Assembly: GCF_016055025.1 (NCBI RefSeq)
Contig: NZ_JAECVW010000001.1
Source of the DNA: Thermoactinomyces intermedius
GTDB lineage: Bacteria > Bacillota > Bacilli > Thermoactinomycetales > Thermoactinomycetaceae
Direction: 5' to 3' (one strand)
Length of the DNA: 64,000 nt
Below, piece by piece: positions 49,212 to 57,865 of the stretch (positions are counted from its first letter, which is position 1; each line of letters begins with the position of its first letter). The translations under genes and the position numbers were made by a program. Under the pieces are notes generated by a model, which did no database searches, was not told the origin of the DNA, and was given only the letters and a program-made list of their open reading frames with translations.

Positions 49212-50235
49212 ACGGGACCGGATCCGTGTCATTGCCTTCATCGGACTGGTGGCGGTTATCGGTGCCCTGTTTCTGATTCCCATCCCGTATTACACGATTT
49301 CGCCGGGATCGGCCGAAGATGTGAGCCCGTTGGTGAACATAAAGGGGCATCCGCCTGATGAGCAGGGGGAATTTTATCTGACGACGGTCTCGATGAAGGA
49401 AGGGGTCCTGGTTGATTATCTGTACAGTTTCCTGTCCGGGAATGTGGATTTGATTCCCGAAGAGAAAGTGCTGGCCGAAGACGAGTCGGACGAAGATTAT
49501 GAACGCAGGCAAGCGGAAAGCATGCAAATGTCACAAAATCATGCCGTGATCGCCGCTTACCGGTATGCCGGGAAACCGGTCACGGTCCGGGTGCGGGGAA
49601 TCGAAGTTTTGCGTTTGATCAACGGGTCCGTCGGGCTTGAGGAAGGGGACCTGATTACGCAAATCGATCATCAACCCGTCCGGTCGGTGGAACAGTTGAC
49701 CGGTTATCTCAGCCGGAAAAAAGCCGGGGAGACGGTCCGTGTTCGTGTTATCCGCCAACAAACCCCCCGGGATCTCATGGTCCGATTGACTTCCCTGCCG
49801 GAAACAAATGGAAAAGAAAAAGCCGGCCTCGGCATTGTTCCCGTTTTAAAAACCGAAATTGAAACCGACCCTGCTGTCCGGATTGACAGTGCAAAAATCG
49901 GAGGCCCTTCAGCGGGGTTGATGTTTTCCCTGGAGGTGTTAAACCGGTTGATGCCGGATGATTTGACCCGTGGTTACCGGATCGCGGGCACCGGAACCAT
50001 TTCACCCGACGGGCAAGTCGGCCAAATCGGGGGCATTGAGTATAAAATCGCGGCGGCGGCTGAAAAAGGGGCGGAATTCTTTTTTTGCCCCGCAGACAAA
50101 ACCCCTGCAGACCAAAATGAAAAGTTGGCCAAAGCGACGGTGAAAGCAAAGAGATATTCGATGAAAGTGATCCCGGTCCGTTCTTTAAACGAGGCCGTGG
50201 CGTATTTGAAACGGTTGCCAAGTCAAAAACATTGA
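49195..50235 (+). CDS. Membrane-anchored PDZ/Lon-type serine protease (YlbL/SepM-like)
   Basis: The 346-residue protein starts with one membrane helix (about 11-31), so the rest should be outside the cell. A PDZ domain lies at about 115-205 (GIEVLRLINGSVGLEEGDLITQ). The C-terminal S16/Lon proteolytic domain carries the Ser in GGPSAG (about 238) and the Lys in GGIEYKIAAA (about 282). B. subtilis YlbL acts in DNA-damage checkpoint recovery by cleaving the division inhibitor YneA, and streptococcal SepM trims a pheromone. Either role here is inference. The ATG at 49195 follows AAGGAGAG. Its stop overlaps the -35 box of the yceD promoter. Confidence 0.93.
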   Translation: MNPWTKRDRIRVIAFIGLVAVIGALFLIPIPYYTISPGSAEDVSPLVNIKGHPPDEQGEFYLTTVSMKEGVLVDYLYSFLSGNVDLIPEEKVLAEDESDEDYERRQAESMQMSQNHAVIAAYRYAGKPVTVRVRGIEVLRLINGSVGLEEGDLITQIDHQPVRSVEQLTGYLSRKKAGETVRVRVIRQQTPRDLMVRLTSLPETNGKEKAGLGIVPVLKTEIETDPAVRIDSAKIGGPSAGLMFSLEVLNRLMPDDLTRGYRIAGTGTISPDGQVGQIGGIEYKIAAAAEKGAEFFFCPADKTPADQNEKLAKATVKAKRYSMKVIPVRSLNEAVAYLKRLPSQKH

Positions 50236-50261
50236 CAGAGATTGGTTCGATATCTTATAAT
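50232..50261 (+). promoter_or_regulatory. Near-consensus promoter of yceD-rpmF
   Basis: Perfect TTGACA (50232-50237), an 18-base spacer and perfect TATAAT (50256-50261). It is the best promoter in the window, and its -35 box overlaps the stop codon of the preceding protease gene. Confidence 0.93.
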
Positions 50262-50290
50262 AACCCTGTTTTTACACAAGGAGTGGAATT

Positions 50291-50806
50291 ATGCAGATTT
50301 CTCTGCACCAATTAAACCAGGCAAAAGATGGGCTGTTGTTTGTAGAGGATACGATCCACTTGACATTGGATGAAGAAGTATCCGGACTTGAACAATTAGC
50401 GCCGGTTGACGTGAAAGCCCGTGTGGAAATGGTTGATCCTCATTTCTTCGTCGCAAAAGGGGAATTGTCAACCACCGCTGTGTTTTCTTGCGCCAAATGT
50501 TTGAGTGAATTCAAGCAGGAAATCAAAGCGACCTTTGAAGAACACTTTACAGATGATCCGCACCGGGCCGTGGAATCCGAGGAGCAGGAAATTCATTTGG
50601 CCGATGAAAATAAACTGGATTTGACTCCGTTTATTCGGGAAGCCTTGTTGCTCCAATTTCCTTATATTCCTGTGTGCCGGGAAGATTGCAAAGGGCTGTG
50701 TCCGGAATGCGGAAAAAACCGGAACACCGAATCGTGCCGGTGCCGGGTTGAGAAAATCGACCCCCGGCTGGCGGTTCTGGGAGACTGGTTTCAAAATGAT
50801 GCGTAA
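50291..50806 (+). CDS. YceD/DUF177 family protein, 23S rRNA accumulation factor-like
   Basis: The 171-residue protein belongs to DUF177 (YceD; YlbN in B. subtilis), which is linked genetically to rpmF and, in plants and E. coli, to 23S rRNA accumulation. Visible are a CAKC pair near residue 67 and a C-terminal cysteine cluster, CREDCKGLCPECGKN followed by CRC. Together these could bind zinc or an rRNA element. The ATG at 50291 follows AAGGAG. It is driven by a near-consensus promoter and followed by rpmF after 53 bases, the usual arrangement. Confidence 0.93.
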   Translation: MQISLHQLNQAKDGLLFVEDTIHLTLDEEVSGLEQLAPVDVKARVEMVDPHFFVAKGELSTTAVFSCAKCLSEFKQEIKATFEEHFTDDPHRAVESEEQEIHLADENKLDLTPFIREALLLQFPYIPVCREDCKGLCPECGKNRNTESCRCRVEKIDPRLAVLGDWFQNDA

Positions 50807-50859
50807 CAGTATAGGAAACTTCCCGGGCTTGTGTTACATTCTTAGAGGGGGTGAAACAA

Positions 50860-51042
50860 ATGGCAGTACCTTTTCGGCGTACATCCAAAACTCGTAAACG
50901 CAAACGTCGTACTCATTACAAACTTTCTGTACCGGGTATGGTAAATTGCCCGCAATGCGGAGCACCCAAATTATCCCACCGCGTATGCAAAGAGTGTGGA
51001 TATTATAAAGGCTCTGAAGTGGAAGGAGTTGTGAACGACTGA
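50860..51042 (+). CDS. rpmF: Ribosomal protein bL32
   Basis: The 60-residue 50S protein has the basic N-terminus MAVPFRRTSKTRKRKRRTHY and four zinc-ligand cysteines in CPQC and CKEC. The form is therefore the zinc-binding one, not the zinc-independent paralogue. The ATG at 50860 follows GAGGGGGTG. It is co-transcribed with yceD and closed by a strong terminator at 51064-51098. Confidence 0.97.
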   Translation: MAVPFRRTSKTRKRKRRTHYKLSVPGMVNCPQCGAPKLSHRVCKECGYYKGSEVEGVVND

Positions 51043-51063
51043 TTCACGGGCTCCGGAGAACAG

Positions 51064-51098
51064 GACTGGCGCTTTTTTCGCCAGTCTCTTGTTTTTTT
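51064..51098 (+). terminator. rpmF terminator
   Basis: GACTGGCG (51064-51071) and CGCCAGTC (51079-51086) pair perfectly, followed by TCTTG and seven T residues. Confidence 0.93.
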
Positions 51099-51099
51099 G

Positions 51100-51128
51100 T
51101 TGTCAAATGAAGCTTTTTTTTATATACT
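51100..51128 (+). promoter_or_regulatory. Promoter of the fapR operon
   Basis: TTGTCA (51100-51105), a 17-base spacer and TATACT (51123-51128). The FapR operator begins 4 bases downstream and covers the expected transcription start. Confidence 0.85.
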
Positions 51129-51131
51129 GAT

Positions 51132-51148
51132 TTAGTACCAGGTATTAA
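51132..51148. promoter_or_regulatory. FapR operator
   Basis: TTAGTACC-A-GGTATTAA is a palindrome with one mismatch and matches the B. subtilis FapR site (TTAGTACCTG-type half site with its inverted copy). Placed over the start of transcription, it would let FapR repress its own operon until malonyl-CoA releases it. Confidence 0.9.
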
Positions 51149-51186
51149 TAACTGATCATAAAAACGGGAAAGGTGGTGACTCCGTT

Positions 51187-51765
51187 ATGCGATTATCCAA
51201 AAAAGAACGGCAACAGCAAGTGATACGGGCTTTTGAAGACGAACCGTTCCTGACGGATGAAGAATGTGCCAAACGGTTTGGCGTGAGTATCCAAACCATC
51301 CGTTTGGACCGGTGGGAGCTGGGGATCCCGGAATTGCGCGAACGTATCAAGCACATGGCTGAGGACCATTTGGATCATGTCCGGTCCTTGTCGCTGGATG
51401 AAGTGATCGGTGACGTGGTGGATTTGCAGCTCGACCATAGCGGAGTTTCCATCCTTGAAATAAAAAAGGAGTATGTTTTTGCACGCAATCACATTGCGCG
51501 GGGGCATATTCTGTTTGCTCAAGCCAATTCGCTGGCCATCGCCGTTGCCAACGCGGAAGTCGCCCTGACCGGGGCGGCGGGAATCCGTTTTGTCAGACCG
51601 GTTTATCTGGGGGAAAAATGCATTGCCAAAGCCAAGGTCGTCAAAAAATTATCTTCCCGGTTGCAGGTGGACGTGCTGACAAAAGTAAACGGCGAAACCG
51701 TTTTTCAAGGCACATTTGATGTGTATTGCCTGGAAGATAAGGAGCTTGTTAAGGAGGAGCTTTGA
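51187..51765 (+). CDS. fapR: Fatty acid and phospholipid biosynthesis repressor FapR
   Basis: The 192-residue repressor has an N-terminal winged helix-turn-helix (about 15-50, DEECAKRFGVSIQTIRLDR) and a C-terminal hotdog domain that binds malonyl-CoA (ARGHILFAQANSLAIAVANAE). It controls fatty acid and phospholipid genes in Bacillales. The ATG at 51187 follows AAGGTGGTGA. Its operator lies 39 bases upstream, so it is autoregulated. It overlaps plsX by one base and heads a long lipid operon. Confidence 0.97.
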   Translation: MRLSKKERQQQVIRAFEDEPFLTDEECAKRFGVSIQTIRLDRWELGIPELRERIKHMAEDHLDHVRSLSLDEVIGDVVDLQLDHSGVSILEIKKEYVFARNHIARGHILFAQANSLAIAVANAEVALTGAAGIRFVRPVYLGEKCIAKAKVVKKLSSRLQVDVLTKVNGETVFQGTFDVYCLEDKELVKEEL

Positions 51766-52739
51766 TGCGGATAGCAATTGATGCACATGGAGGAGATCAT
51801 GCTCCGGACGCAGTGGTGGAAGGGATCAGACAGGCGAAAGAAAAATGGCCGGATTTAAAGATCATTTTAATCGGCCTGAAGGACATGGAAGATCAATTGG
51901 CCTTGGACGGCGTTGAGTTCCGGCCGGTGACGGAAAAAATCGAACCGGAAGACAAACCGACCCAAGCCGTTCGGCGGAAAAAAGATTCTTCCATCGTTGT
52001 GGGTTGCCAGATGGTCAGAAAGAAAGAGGCCGATGCGTTTATCAGCGGAGGAAACACCGGTGCGCTGATGGCGGCGGGTTTTTTTCACGTCGGCCGGCTG
52101 AAAGGAGTCGACCGCCCCGCACTGGCTCCCGTTTTTCCGACCCTCAACGGGAAAGGGATTCTCGTGTTGGATGTCGGCGCAAACCCGGAGGCCAAACCGG
52201 AGCATTTGAGGCAGTATGCGACGATGGGAAGCATTTATGCCGAAAAGGTGTTGGGTTTTGAGTCTCCGCGTGTCGGGTTGCTCAATATCGGGACCGAAGA
52301 GGGGAAAGGAACAGAACTTACCCGGGAAGCCTATGCGTTGATCGAAAAAGATTTGGCAGCCCGGTTTGTGGGAAATGTGGAAGCCCGCGACATTTTGGAA
52401 GGGCCTTGTGAAGTGCTCGTCTGCGACGGTTTTACCGGAAATGTGCTTCTGAAAAACACCGAAGGGGTGGCCAAAGCGGTTTTTGGCCGTTTGAAACAGG
52501 AACTCACGGCCAATTGGATGACAAAGTCCATGGCCGCCTTGTTGAAACCGCGCTTGAAAAAGTTTGCCCAAGCGATGGATTACAAGGAGCATGGAGGAGC
52601 TCCGCTTTTGGGGCTTAAGGGGCCCGTGATCAAAGCGCACGGTTCTTCCGATGCCAGAGCCTTTTATAATGCCATCCGGCAAACACGCCGGTTTCTGCAA
52701 CACGATGTGATTTCGAGGATGGAAGAGGAATTGTCTTAG
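51765..52739 (+). CDS. plsX: Phosphate acyltransferase PlsX
   Basis: The 324-residue enzyme converts acyl-ACP and phosphate to acyl-phosphate for PlsY. The N-terminal RIAIDAHGGDHAP motif is typical, followed by SGGNTGALMAAG and CDGFTGNVLLK. I chose the ATG at 51765, in the TGATG overlap with fapR and 8 bases after AAGGAGGAG; a TTG at 51762 is less likely. It can also use acyl phosphates from FakA/FakB encoded at 38.7-41.2 kb. Confidence 0.97.
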   Translation: MRIAIDAHGGDHAPDAVVEGIRQAKEKWPDLKIILIGLKDMEDQLALDGVEFRPVTEKIEPEDKPTQAVRRKKDSSIVVGCQMVRKKEADAFISGGNTGALMAAGFFHVGRLKGVDRPALAPVFPTLNGKGILVLDVGANPEAKPEHLRQYATMGSIYAEKVLGFESPRVGLLNIGTEEGKGTELTREAYALIEKDLAARFVGNVEARDILEGPCEVLVCDGFTGNVLLKNTEGVAKAVFGRLKQELTANWMTKSMAALLKPRLKKFAQAMDYKEHGGAPLLGLKGPVIKAHGSSDARAFYNAIRQTRRFLQHDVISRMEEELS

Positions 52740-52756
52740 AAGAGAGGAGCTGGAAA

Positions 52757-53746
52757 ATGAGGTCAGTGGGTATATTGGGAACGGGATCCTATTTGCCGGA
52801 AAAAGTGTTAACCAATGCCGATTTGGAGAAAATGGTGGATACGAATGATGAATGGATCGTAAGCCGGACAGGCATTCGTGAGCGCAGGATTGCGGCTCTG
52901 GATGAAGCTTCTTCCGATTTATCCGTCAAAGCGGCGGAAAAAGCATTGAAAAAAGCCGGGATCCGTGCCGAGGAGCTTGACATGATCATTGTCACGACCG
53001 TGACACCGGATATGAATTTTCCGGCGACGGCTTGCCTGGTCCAAGACCGGCTCGGTGCCAAAAAAGCAGCCACGTTTGATTTGTCGGCCGCATGCACCGG
53101 TTTTATTTACGGAATATCCACAGGCGCACAGTTCATTGCAACCGGCGTATACAAATATGTGCTGGTGATCGGGGTGGAATGCCTGTCGCGCATCGTCGAC
53201 TGGACCGACCGGAACACTTGTGTGTTGTTCGGCGATGGTGCCGGAGCCGCTGTGCTCGGTCCGGTGGAAGAAGGATATGGCTTCTTGTCTTTCGAATTAG
53301 GAGGAGACGGTTCGGGCGGCAACTTGTTGAATTTGCCGGCGGGAGGATCTCGTCTTCCGGCTTCTGAGAAAACCATCCAGGAGCGCCTTCATTATGTGCA
53401 CATGTCCGGGCGGGAAGTGTTTAAATTTGCGGTGCGCGTGATGGGAAATGCCACCGAAGAAGCACTGGCCAAAGCAGGTTTGTCAAAAGAAGACATCGAT
53501 TTTCTTGTTCCTCACCAGGCGAATATCCGCATTATCGATTCCGCGGTGAAACGGCTGGGCCTCACTGAAGACAAAGTGGTTGTGAACCTGGACCGCTACG
53601 GGAACATGTCGTCCGCTTCGATTCCGGTTGCTCTTGATGAAGCGGTGGAACGCGGACAGATTAAAAAAGGGGATACGATGGTTCTCTGCGGTTTTGGCGG
53701 CGGCCTGACCTGGGGGGCAACCGTTTTGAAATGGGCGTTGGATTAA
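52757..53746 (+). CDS. fabH: Beta-ketoacyl-ACP synthase III
   Basis: The 329-residue condensing enzyme starts fatty acid synthesis from acyl-CoA primers and malonyl-ACP. The catalytic triad is visible as Cys in LSAACTGFIYG (about residue 112), His in PHQANIRI and Asn in YGNMSSAS. The ATG at 52757 follows GAGAGGAG. In B. subtilis fabH lies far from fapR-plsX, so its position here between plsX and fabD is a difference. Preference for branched primers is likely for this group but is not shown by the sequence. Confidence 0.97.
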   Translation: MRSVGILGTGSYLPEKVLTNADLEKMVDTNDEWIVSRTGIRERRIAALDEASSDLSVKAAEKALKKAGIRAEELDMIIVTTVTPDMNFPATACLVQDRLGAKKAATFDLSAACTGFIYGISTGAQFIATGVYKYVLVIGVECLSRIVDWTDRNTCVLFGDGAGAAVLGPVEEGYGFLSFELGGDGSGGNLLNLPAGGSRLPASEKTIQERLHYVHMSGREVFKFAVRVMGNATEEALAKAGLSKEDIDFLVPHQANIRIIDSAVKRLGLTEDKVVVNLDRYGNMSSASIPVALDEAVERGQIKKGDTMVLCGFGGGLTWGATVLKWALD

Positions 53747-53765
53747 AGAAGAGGGAGGAATCCGA

Positions 53766-54713
53766 GTGAGCAAAATCGCCTTTGTTTTTCCGGGCCAAGG
53801 TTCGCAAAAAACCGGCATGGGATTAGAAATTTACAAGGCCACGGAGACCGCAAAACAAGTGTTTGCCGATGCGGACAAAACCTTAGGGTATGCCTTGTCG
53901 CAACTTTGCTTTGAAGGGCCGGAAGAACAGCTTCGCTTGACGAAAAACACACAACCTGCCATCCTGACGACAAGCATCGCCTTGTGGAAAGTGCTGGATG
54001 AGCAGTTAGATCGAAAACCGGATTTTGTAGCCGGGCATAGCTTGGGGGAATATTCCGCATTGGTGGCTGCAGGCTCCCTTTCTTTTGCGGATGCTGTTCT
54101 CACTGTACATAAACGCGGAACCTACATGGAAGAAGCGGTTCCGGCCGGTGAGGGGGCAATGTCTGCCGTAATGAACCTGGATCGCGACAAACTGGTGGAA
54201 ATCTGCAAAGAGGTGTCGCACCAAGGACACGTGGTGGAACCGGCCAATTTCAACTCGCCGAATCAGATCGTGATTTCCGGTCACCAAGCGGCGGTCAAAG
54301 AGGCGGGGGAAAAAGCGTTGGAAGCCGGGGCGCGCCGTGTGATTCCGCTTTCGGTCAGCGGGCCGTTCCACTCTTCGTTGATGCAACCGGCCGCAGACCG
54401 TTTGGCGGACCATCTGGCATCAGTTCCGATCCGTGAGGCAGACGTGCCGGTCGTGGCCAATGCCACGGCACAAGGAGTGGCGGATTCCGAAGCGATTCAG
54501 CAACTGTTGGTGCAACAAGTGGCTTCCCCGGTTTTGTGGGAAGACAGTGTGCGATACATGCTGGAAGAAGGGGTCACCGTCTTTGTCGAGATCGGGGCCG
54601 GAAACGTATTGTCCGGGCTGATCAAAAAAGTGGACCGGAAAGTCAAGACCCTCTCCGTTCAGGATCCGGAATCGTTAAAACAAGCGGTGGAAACCTTACA
54701 ATCTCTCAAATAG
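53766..54713 (+). CDS. fabD: Malonyl-CoA:ACP transacylase
   Basis: The 315-residue enzyme loads malonyl groups onto ACP. It shows FPGQGSQKTGMG at the N-terminus, the nucleophile Ser in AGHSLGEYSALVAAG (about 92) and the catalytic His in SGPFHSSLM. The GTG at 53766 follows GAGGGAGGAA. It lies 19 bases after fabH and 17 before fabG. Confidence 0.97.
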   Translation: MSKIAFVFPGQGSQKTGMGLEIYKATETAKQVFADADKTLGYALSQLCFEGPEEQLRLTKNTQPAILTTSIALWKVLDEQLDRKPDFVAGHSLGEYSALVAAGSLSFADAVLTVHKRGTYMEEAVPAGEGAMSAVMNLDRDKLVEICKEVSHQGHVVEPANFNSPNQIVISGHQAAVKEAGEKALEAGARRVIPLSVSGPFHSSLMQPAADRLADHLASVPIREADVPVVANATAQGVADSEAIQQLLVQQVASPVLWEDSVRYMLEEGVTVFVEIGAGNVLSGLIKKVDRKVKTLSVQDPESLKQAVETLQSLK

Positions 54714-54730
54714 GGAAGGAGAGACTGCGG

Positions 54731-55471
54731 ATGTTGACAGGGAAAATTGCATTTGTGACGGGCGGTTCGCGCGGGATCGGACGAGCCGTTGCGCTGTCTC
54801 TGGCCGATGCCGGTTGCGACGTGGCCGTCTTTTACGCGGGAAACCATCAGGCTGCGGAAGAAACGGTGGCGGCCATCAAAGAAAAAGGGCGCAATGCCGT
54901 GGCGGTTCAAGTCGATGTTTCCAAAGCGGACCAAGTGGAACGCGCTTTTAAAGAAGCGGAATCCACTTTGGGGAAAGTGGATATTTTGGTGAACAATGCC
55001 GGCATCACGCGGGACAACTTATTGATGCGCATGAAAGAAGAAGACTGGGAACAGGTGATTGACACCAACCTGAAAGGGGTCTTCCTGTGCACCAAAGCCG
55101 TTGCCCGCACCATGATGAAGAAGCGGAGCGGCCGGATCATCAACATCAGTTCCATTGTCGGCATTGTCGGCAATCCGGGACAAGCCAATTACGTCGCGGC
55201 TAAATCCGGAGTGATCGGAATGACCAAAACGATTGCAAAAGAACTGGCCGGCCGCGGGATCACCGTGAATGCCGTGGCACCGGGTTACATCGATACCGAC
55301 ATGACCAGCAAGTTGGATGACACGATCAAGGAACAGATGTTATCCGCCATTCCGCTGGGCCGGTTTGGCAAACCGGAAGATGTGGCGGAAGTCGTCAAGT
55401 TTTTGGCTTCCGATGCTGCCGCTTACATCACCGGCCAAACCATTCAGGTCGATGGCGGCATGGCCATGTAA
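54731..55471 (+). CDS. fabG: 3-oxoacyl-ACP reductase
   Basis: The 246-residue short-chain dehydrogenase reduces beta-ketoacyl-ACP with NADPH. It shows the cofactor motif TGGSRGIGRAVA, NNAGITRD, and the Ser-Tyr-Lys catalytic set in NISSIVG and YVAAKSG (Tyr about 153). The ATG at 54731 follows GGGAAGGAG; a much longer in-frame reading from 54536 lies inside fabD and has no site. The 57-base gap to acpP contains a separate promoter. Confidence 0.97.
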   Translation: MLTGKIAFVTGGSRGIGRAVALSLADAGCDVAVFYAGNHQAAEETVAAIKEKGRNAVAVQVDVSKADQVERAFKEAESTLGKVDILVNNAGITRDNLLMRMKEEDWEQVIDTNLKGVFLCTKAVARTMMKKRSGRIINISSIVGIVGNPGQANYVAAKSGVIGMTKTIAKELAGRGITVNAVAPGYIDTDMTSKLDDTIKEQMLSAIPLGRFGKPEDVAEVVKFLASDAAAYITGQTIQVDGGMAM

Positions 55472-55479
55472 TCCGTTGA

Positions 55480-55508
55480 TTGCTTGTCCACAACCAAATG
55501 CGTATAAT
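55480..55508 (+). promoter_or_regulatory. Internal promoter of acpP
   Basis: TTGCTT (55480-55485), a 17-base spacer and perfect TATAAT (55503-55508) lie between fabG and acpP. They would allow the high ACP level cells need independently of FapR control. Confidence 0.75.
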
Positions 55509-55528
55509 ACGAAAGGGAGGTGAAAGAA

Positions 55529-55768
55529 ATGGCAGAAACAACGTTGGAACGAGTGAAAAAAATCATTGTGGAAAACTTGAGCGTTGAACCGAGTGAAGTA
55601 ACGTTGGAAGCAAACATCAAAGAAGATCTCGGTGCAGACTCTCTCGATGTGGTGGATCTCATCATGGAACTCGAAGATGAGTTTGACATGGAGATCTCCG
55701 ATGAAGAGGCTGAAAAAATCGCCACTGTCGGAGATGTGGTGGAATACATCGAAAAAAACCAACAATAA
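55529..55768 (+). CDS. acpP: Acyl carrier protein
   Basis: The 79-residue acidic protein carries acyl chains on a 4'-phosphopantetheine attached to the Ser of GADSLDVVDL (about residue 37). Helix II and the acidic C-terminal helix are normal. The ATG at 55529 follows AGGGAGGTG; a GTG at 55520 is part of that site. A promoter inside the operon precedes it. The 85-base gap to fabF holds a hairpin with a short T run, which may set the ratio of acpP to fabF message. Confidence 0.97.
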   Translation: MAETTLERVKKIIVENLSVEPSEVTLEANIKEDLGADSLDVVDLIMELEDEFDMEISDEEAEKIATVGDVVEYIEKNQQ

Positions 55769-55788
55769 GCATTTTTTGTACTTATTTT

Positions 55789-55813
55789 AAAGTCCCGTAT
55801 CATGCGGGACTTT
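55789..55813 (+). terminator. Weak terminator or attenuator after acpP
   Basis: AAAGTCCCG (55789-55797) pairs with CGGGACTTT (55805-55813) around TATCATG, but only three T residues follow. Partial termination would favour acpP over fabF. Confidence 0.55.
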
Positions 55814-55853
55814 ACACACCTAATCGTATGAATGAGGAAAGGCGGTGGACCAG

Positions 55854-57095
55854 ATGAACCGGGTTGTCATCACTGGTCTTGGAGTCATTTCTCCTCTGGG
55901 CAATGATATTGATACCTTTTGGAATCATTTAATTCAGGGAAAATCCGGAGTAAGTACGATCACGCGGTTTGACACTTCGGATTTTGCAGTCAAGATTGCT
56001 GCGGAAGTGAAAGATTTTAATCCATTGGATTTTATGAATAAAAAAGATGCCAAAAGAATGGACCGCTTTGTCCAATTTGCCGTGGCCGCATCAAAAATGG
56101 CGCTTGAGCATGCCGGGCTGGACATGGACAAAGTGGAAAAAGAACGGGTCGGCACTTACATCGGCTCGGGAATCGGCGGATTGGAAACGTTGGAGGAACA
56201 GCACAAAGTCATGATGAAACGGGGACCGCGACGGGTCAGTCCTTTCTTCGTTCCCATGATGATTGCCAATATGGCATCCGGCATCGTTTCCATTCAGATC
56301 GGGGCCAAGGGACCCAACAGTGCGGCCATTTCGGCATGTGCCACCGGAACGCACTGTGTCGGCGATGCGTTTAAAATTTTGCAACGTGGTGATGCAGACG
56401 TCATGATCGCGGGTGGAACCGAAGCCACCATTTTGCCGATGGCCGTTGCCGGTTTCTCAGCGATGGGGGCATTGTCCACCAACAATGAAGCTCCGGAGAA
56501 AGCCAGCCGCCCGTTTGACAGGGACCGTGACGGATTTGTCATGGGGGAAGGCGCCGGGGTGTTGGTTCTGGAAACCTTGGAACATGCGCAAAAACGCGGG
56601 GCCAACATCATTGCGGAAGTCGCCGGATATGGTATGACTGCGGATGCTTATCACTTGACAAGTCCCGATCCGGACGGGGACGGGGCAAAACGCAGCATGC
56701 TGATGGCTGTCAAAGACGCCGGACTGAAGCCGGAAGATGTGGACTACATCAATGCACACGGCACATCCACCGATTACAATGACAAATTTGAAACCATCGC
56801 CATCAAAGGCGCTTTTGGCGAACATGCCAAACGTTTGGCCATCAGCTCAACCAAATCCATGACCGGCCATTTGCTGGGGGCAGCCGGCGGCATTGAAACC
56901 ATTGCAACGGCACTCGCCATCAAAGAAGGCATTGTTCCGCCGACCATCAACCTGGAAAATCCGGATCCGGATTGTGATTTGGATTATGTTCCGAATGAAG
57001 CGCGGAAAATGCGGGTGCGTGTGGCCCTGTCCAATTCGCTCGGATTCGGGGGGCATAATGCGACCATTGCCTTGAAAGAATATCAGGAGGCATAA
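55854..57095 (+). CDS. fabF: Beta-ketoacyl-ACP synthase II
   Basis: The 413-residue elongation condensing enzyme has the normal length. The catalytic Cys lies in ISACATGTHC (about 162), and the two His in NAHGTSTDYND and SMTGHLLGAAGG. The ATG at 55854 aligns with the family N-terminus; the GTG at 55845 overlaps the AAAGGCGGTG site. It is followed by rnc after 19 bases. Confidence 0.97.
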   Translation: MNRVVITGLGVISPLGNDIDTFWNHLIQGKSGVSTITRFDTSDFAVKIAAEVKDFNPLDFMNKKDAKRMDRFVQFAVAASKMALEHAGLDMDKVEKERVGTYIGSGIGGLETLEEQHKVMMKRGPRRVSPFFVPMMIANMASGIVSIQIGAKGPNSAAISACATGTHCVGDAFKILQRGDADVMIAGGTEATILPMAVAGFSAMGALSTNNEAPEKASRPFDRDRDGFVMGEGAGVLVLETLEHAQKRGANIIAEVAGYGMTADAYHLTSPDPDGDGAKRSMLMAVKDAGLKPEDVDYINAHGTSTDYNDKFETIAIKGAFGEHAKRLAISSTKSMTGHLLGAAGGIETIATALAIKEGIVPPTINLENPDPDCDLDYVPNEARKMRVRVALSNSLGFGGHNATIALKEYQEA

Positions 57096-57114
57096 GGAAA
57101 AGGGGTGAAACGGA

Positions 57115-57801
57115 ATGGATCTGGCACGATTGGAGCAAGTCACCGGATTAAAGTTTCATAACCGAAAACTATTCCAGCAAGCGTTCACCCACACTTCATT
57201 TGCACATGAGAAAAAGGCGACCGGCGTGCATCCGGATAATGAGCGGTTGGAATTTTTGGGGGATGCCGTTTTGGAATTGGCGGTTTCGGAGTATTTGTTT
57301 CAACGGTATCCCAAAATGAGTGAAGGAGACTTGACACGCACGAGGGCCCGTGTCGTGTGTGAAGCTTCCCTGGCTTCCTTTGCCAAAGAGTTGGGATTTG
57401 GCGAACATGTCCGCTTGGGAAAAGGAGAAGAGATGACCGGAGGACGTTCACGGCCATCTCTTCTGGCCGACGTCTTCGAAGCGTTTATCGGAGCGCTTTT
57501 CCTGGACAGCGGGCTGGAGCAGGTGAAAAAATTTTTGGAGCGCGTTGTGTTTCCAAAAGTGAATAGTGATTGGCTGAAAAACATGCTGGATGCCAAAAGT
57601 CAATTGCAGGAAGTCGTTCAGCAAGGACGGCTGGGAACTTTGGAATACCGCATTGTGGAGACAAGAGGTCCGGCGCATGACCGCCATTTTGTCGTCGAGG
57701 TGTGTTTGGACCAAAAACCCATCGGGAAAGGAACGGGCCGGTCCAAAAAAGAAGCGGAACAACGCGCGGCTTCAGAGGCGCTGGCAAGATGGAGAACTTA
57801 A
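57115..57801 (+). CDS. rnc: Ribonuclease III
   Basis: The 228-residue double-strand-specific endoribonuclease processes rRNA precursors and structured RNAs. The signature NERLEFLGDAVLEL (about 41-54) holds catalytic acidic residues, with the second set in DVFEAFIGALFLD. The C-terminal double-stranded RNA-binding domain runs from about residue 155. The ATG at 57115 follows AAGGGGTG. A terminator at 57809 closes the operon, whereas in B. subtilis smc follows directly. Confidence 0.97.
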   Translation: MDLARLEQVTGLKFHNRKLFQQAFTHTSFAHEKKATGVHPDNERLEFLGDAVLELAVSEYLFQRYPKMSEGDLTRTRARVVCEASLASFAKELGFGEHVRLGKGEEMTGGRSRPSLLADVFEAFIGALFLDSGLEQVKKFLERVVFPKVNSDWLKNMLDAKSQLQEVVQQGRLGTLEYRIVETRGPAHDRHFVVEVCLDQKPIGKGTGRSKKEAEQRAASEALARWRT

Positions 57802-57808
57802 GTGTATG

Positions 57809-57840
57809 AACCACCGCAAATATACATTACGGTGGTTTTT
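57809..57840 (+). terminator. Terminator after rnc
   Basis: AACCACCG (57809-57816) pairs with CGGTGGTT (57830-57837) around 13 bases, followed by T residues to 57840. Confidence 0.85.
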
Positions 57841-57865
57841 GTTTTGAAAGCGAGGGGGGAGAAAC

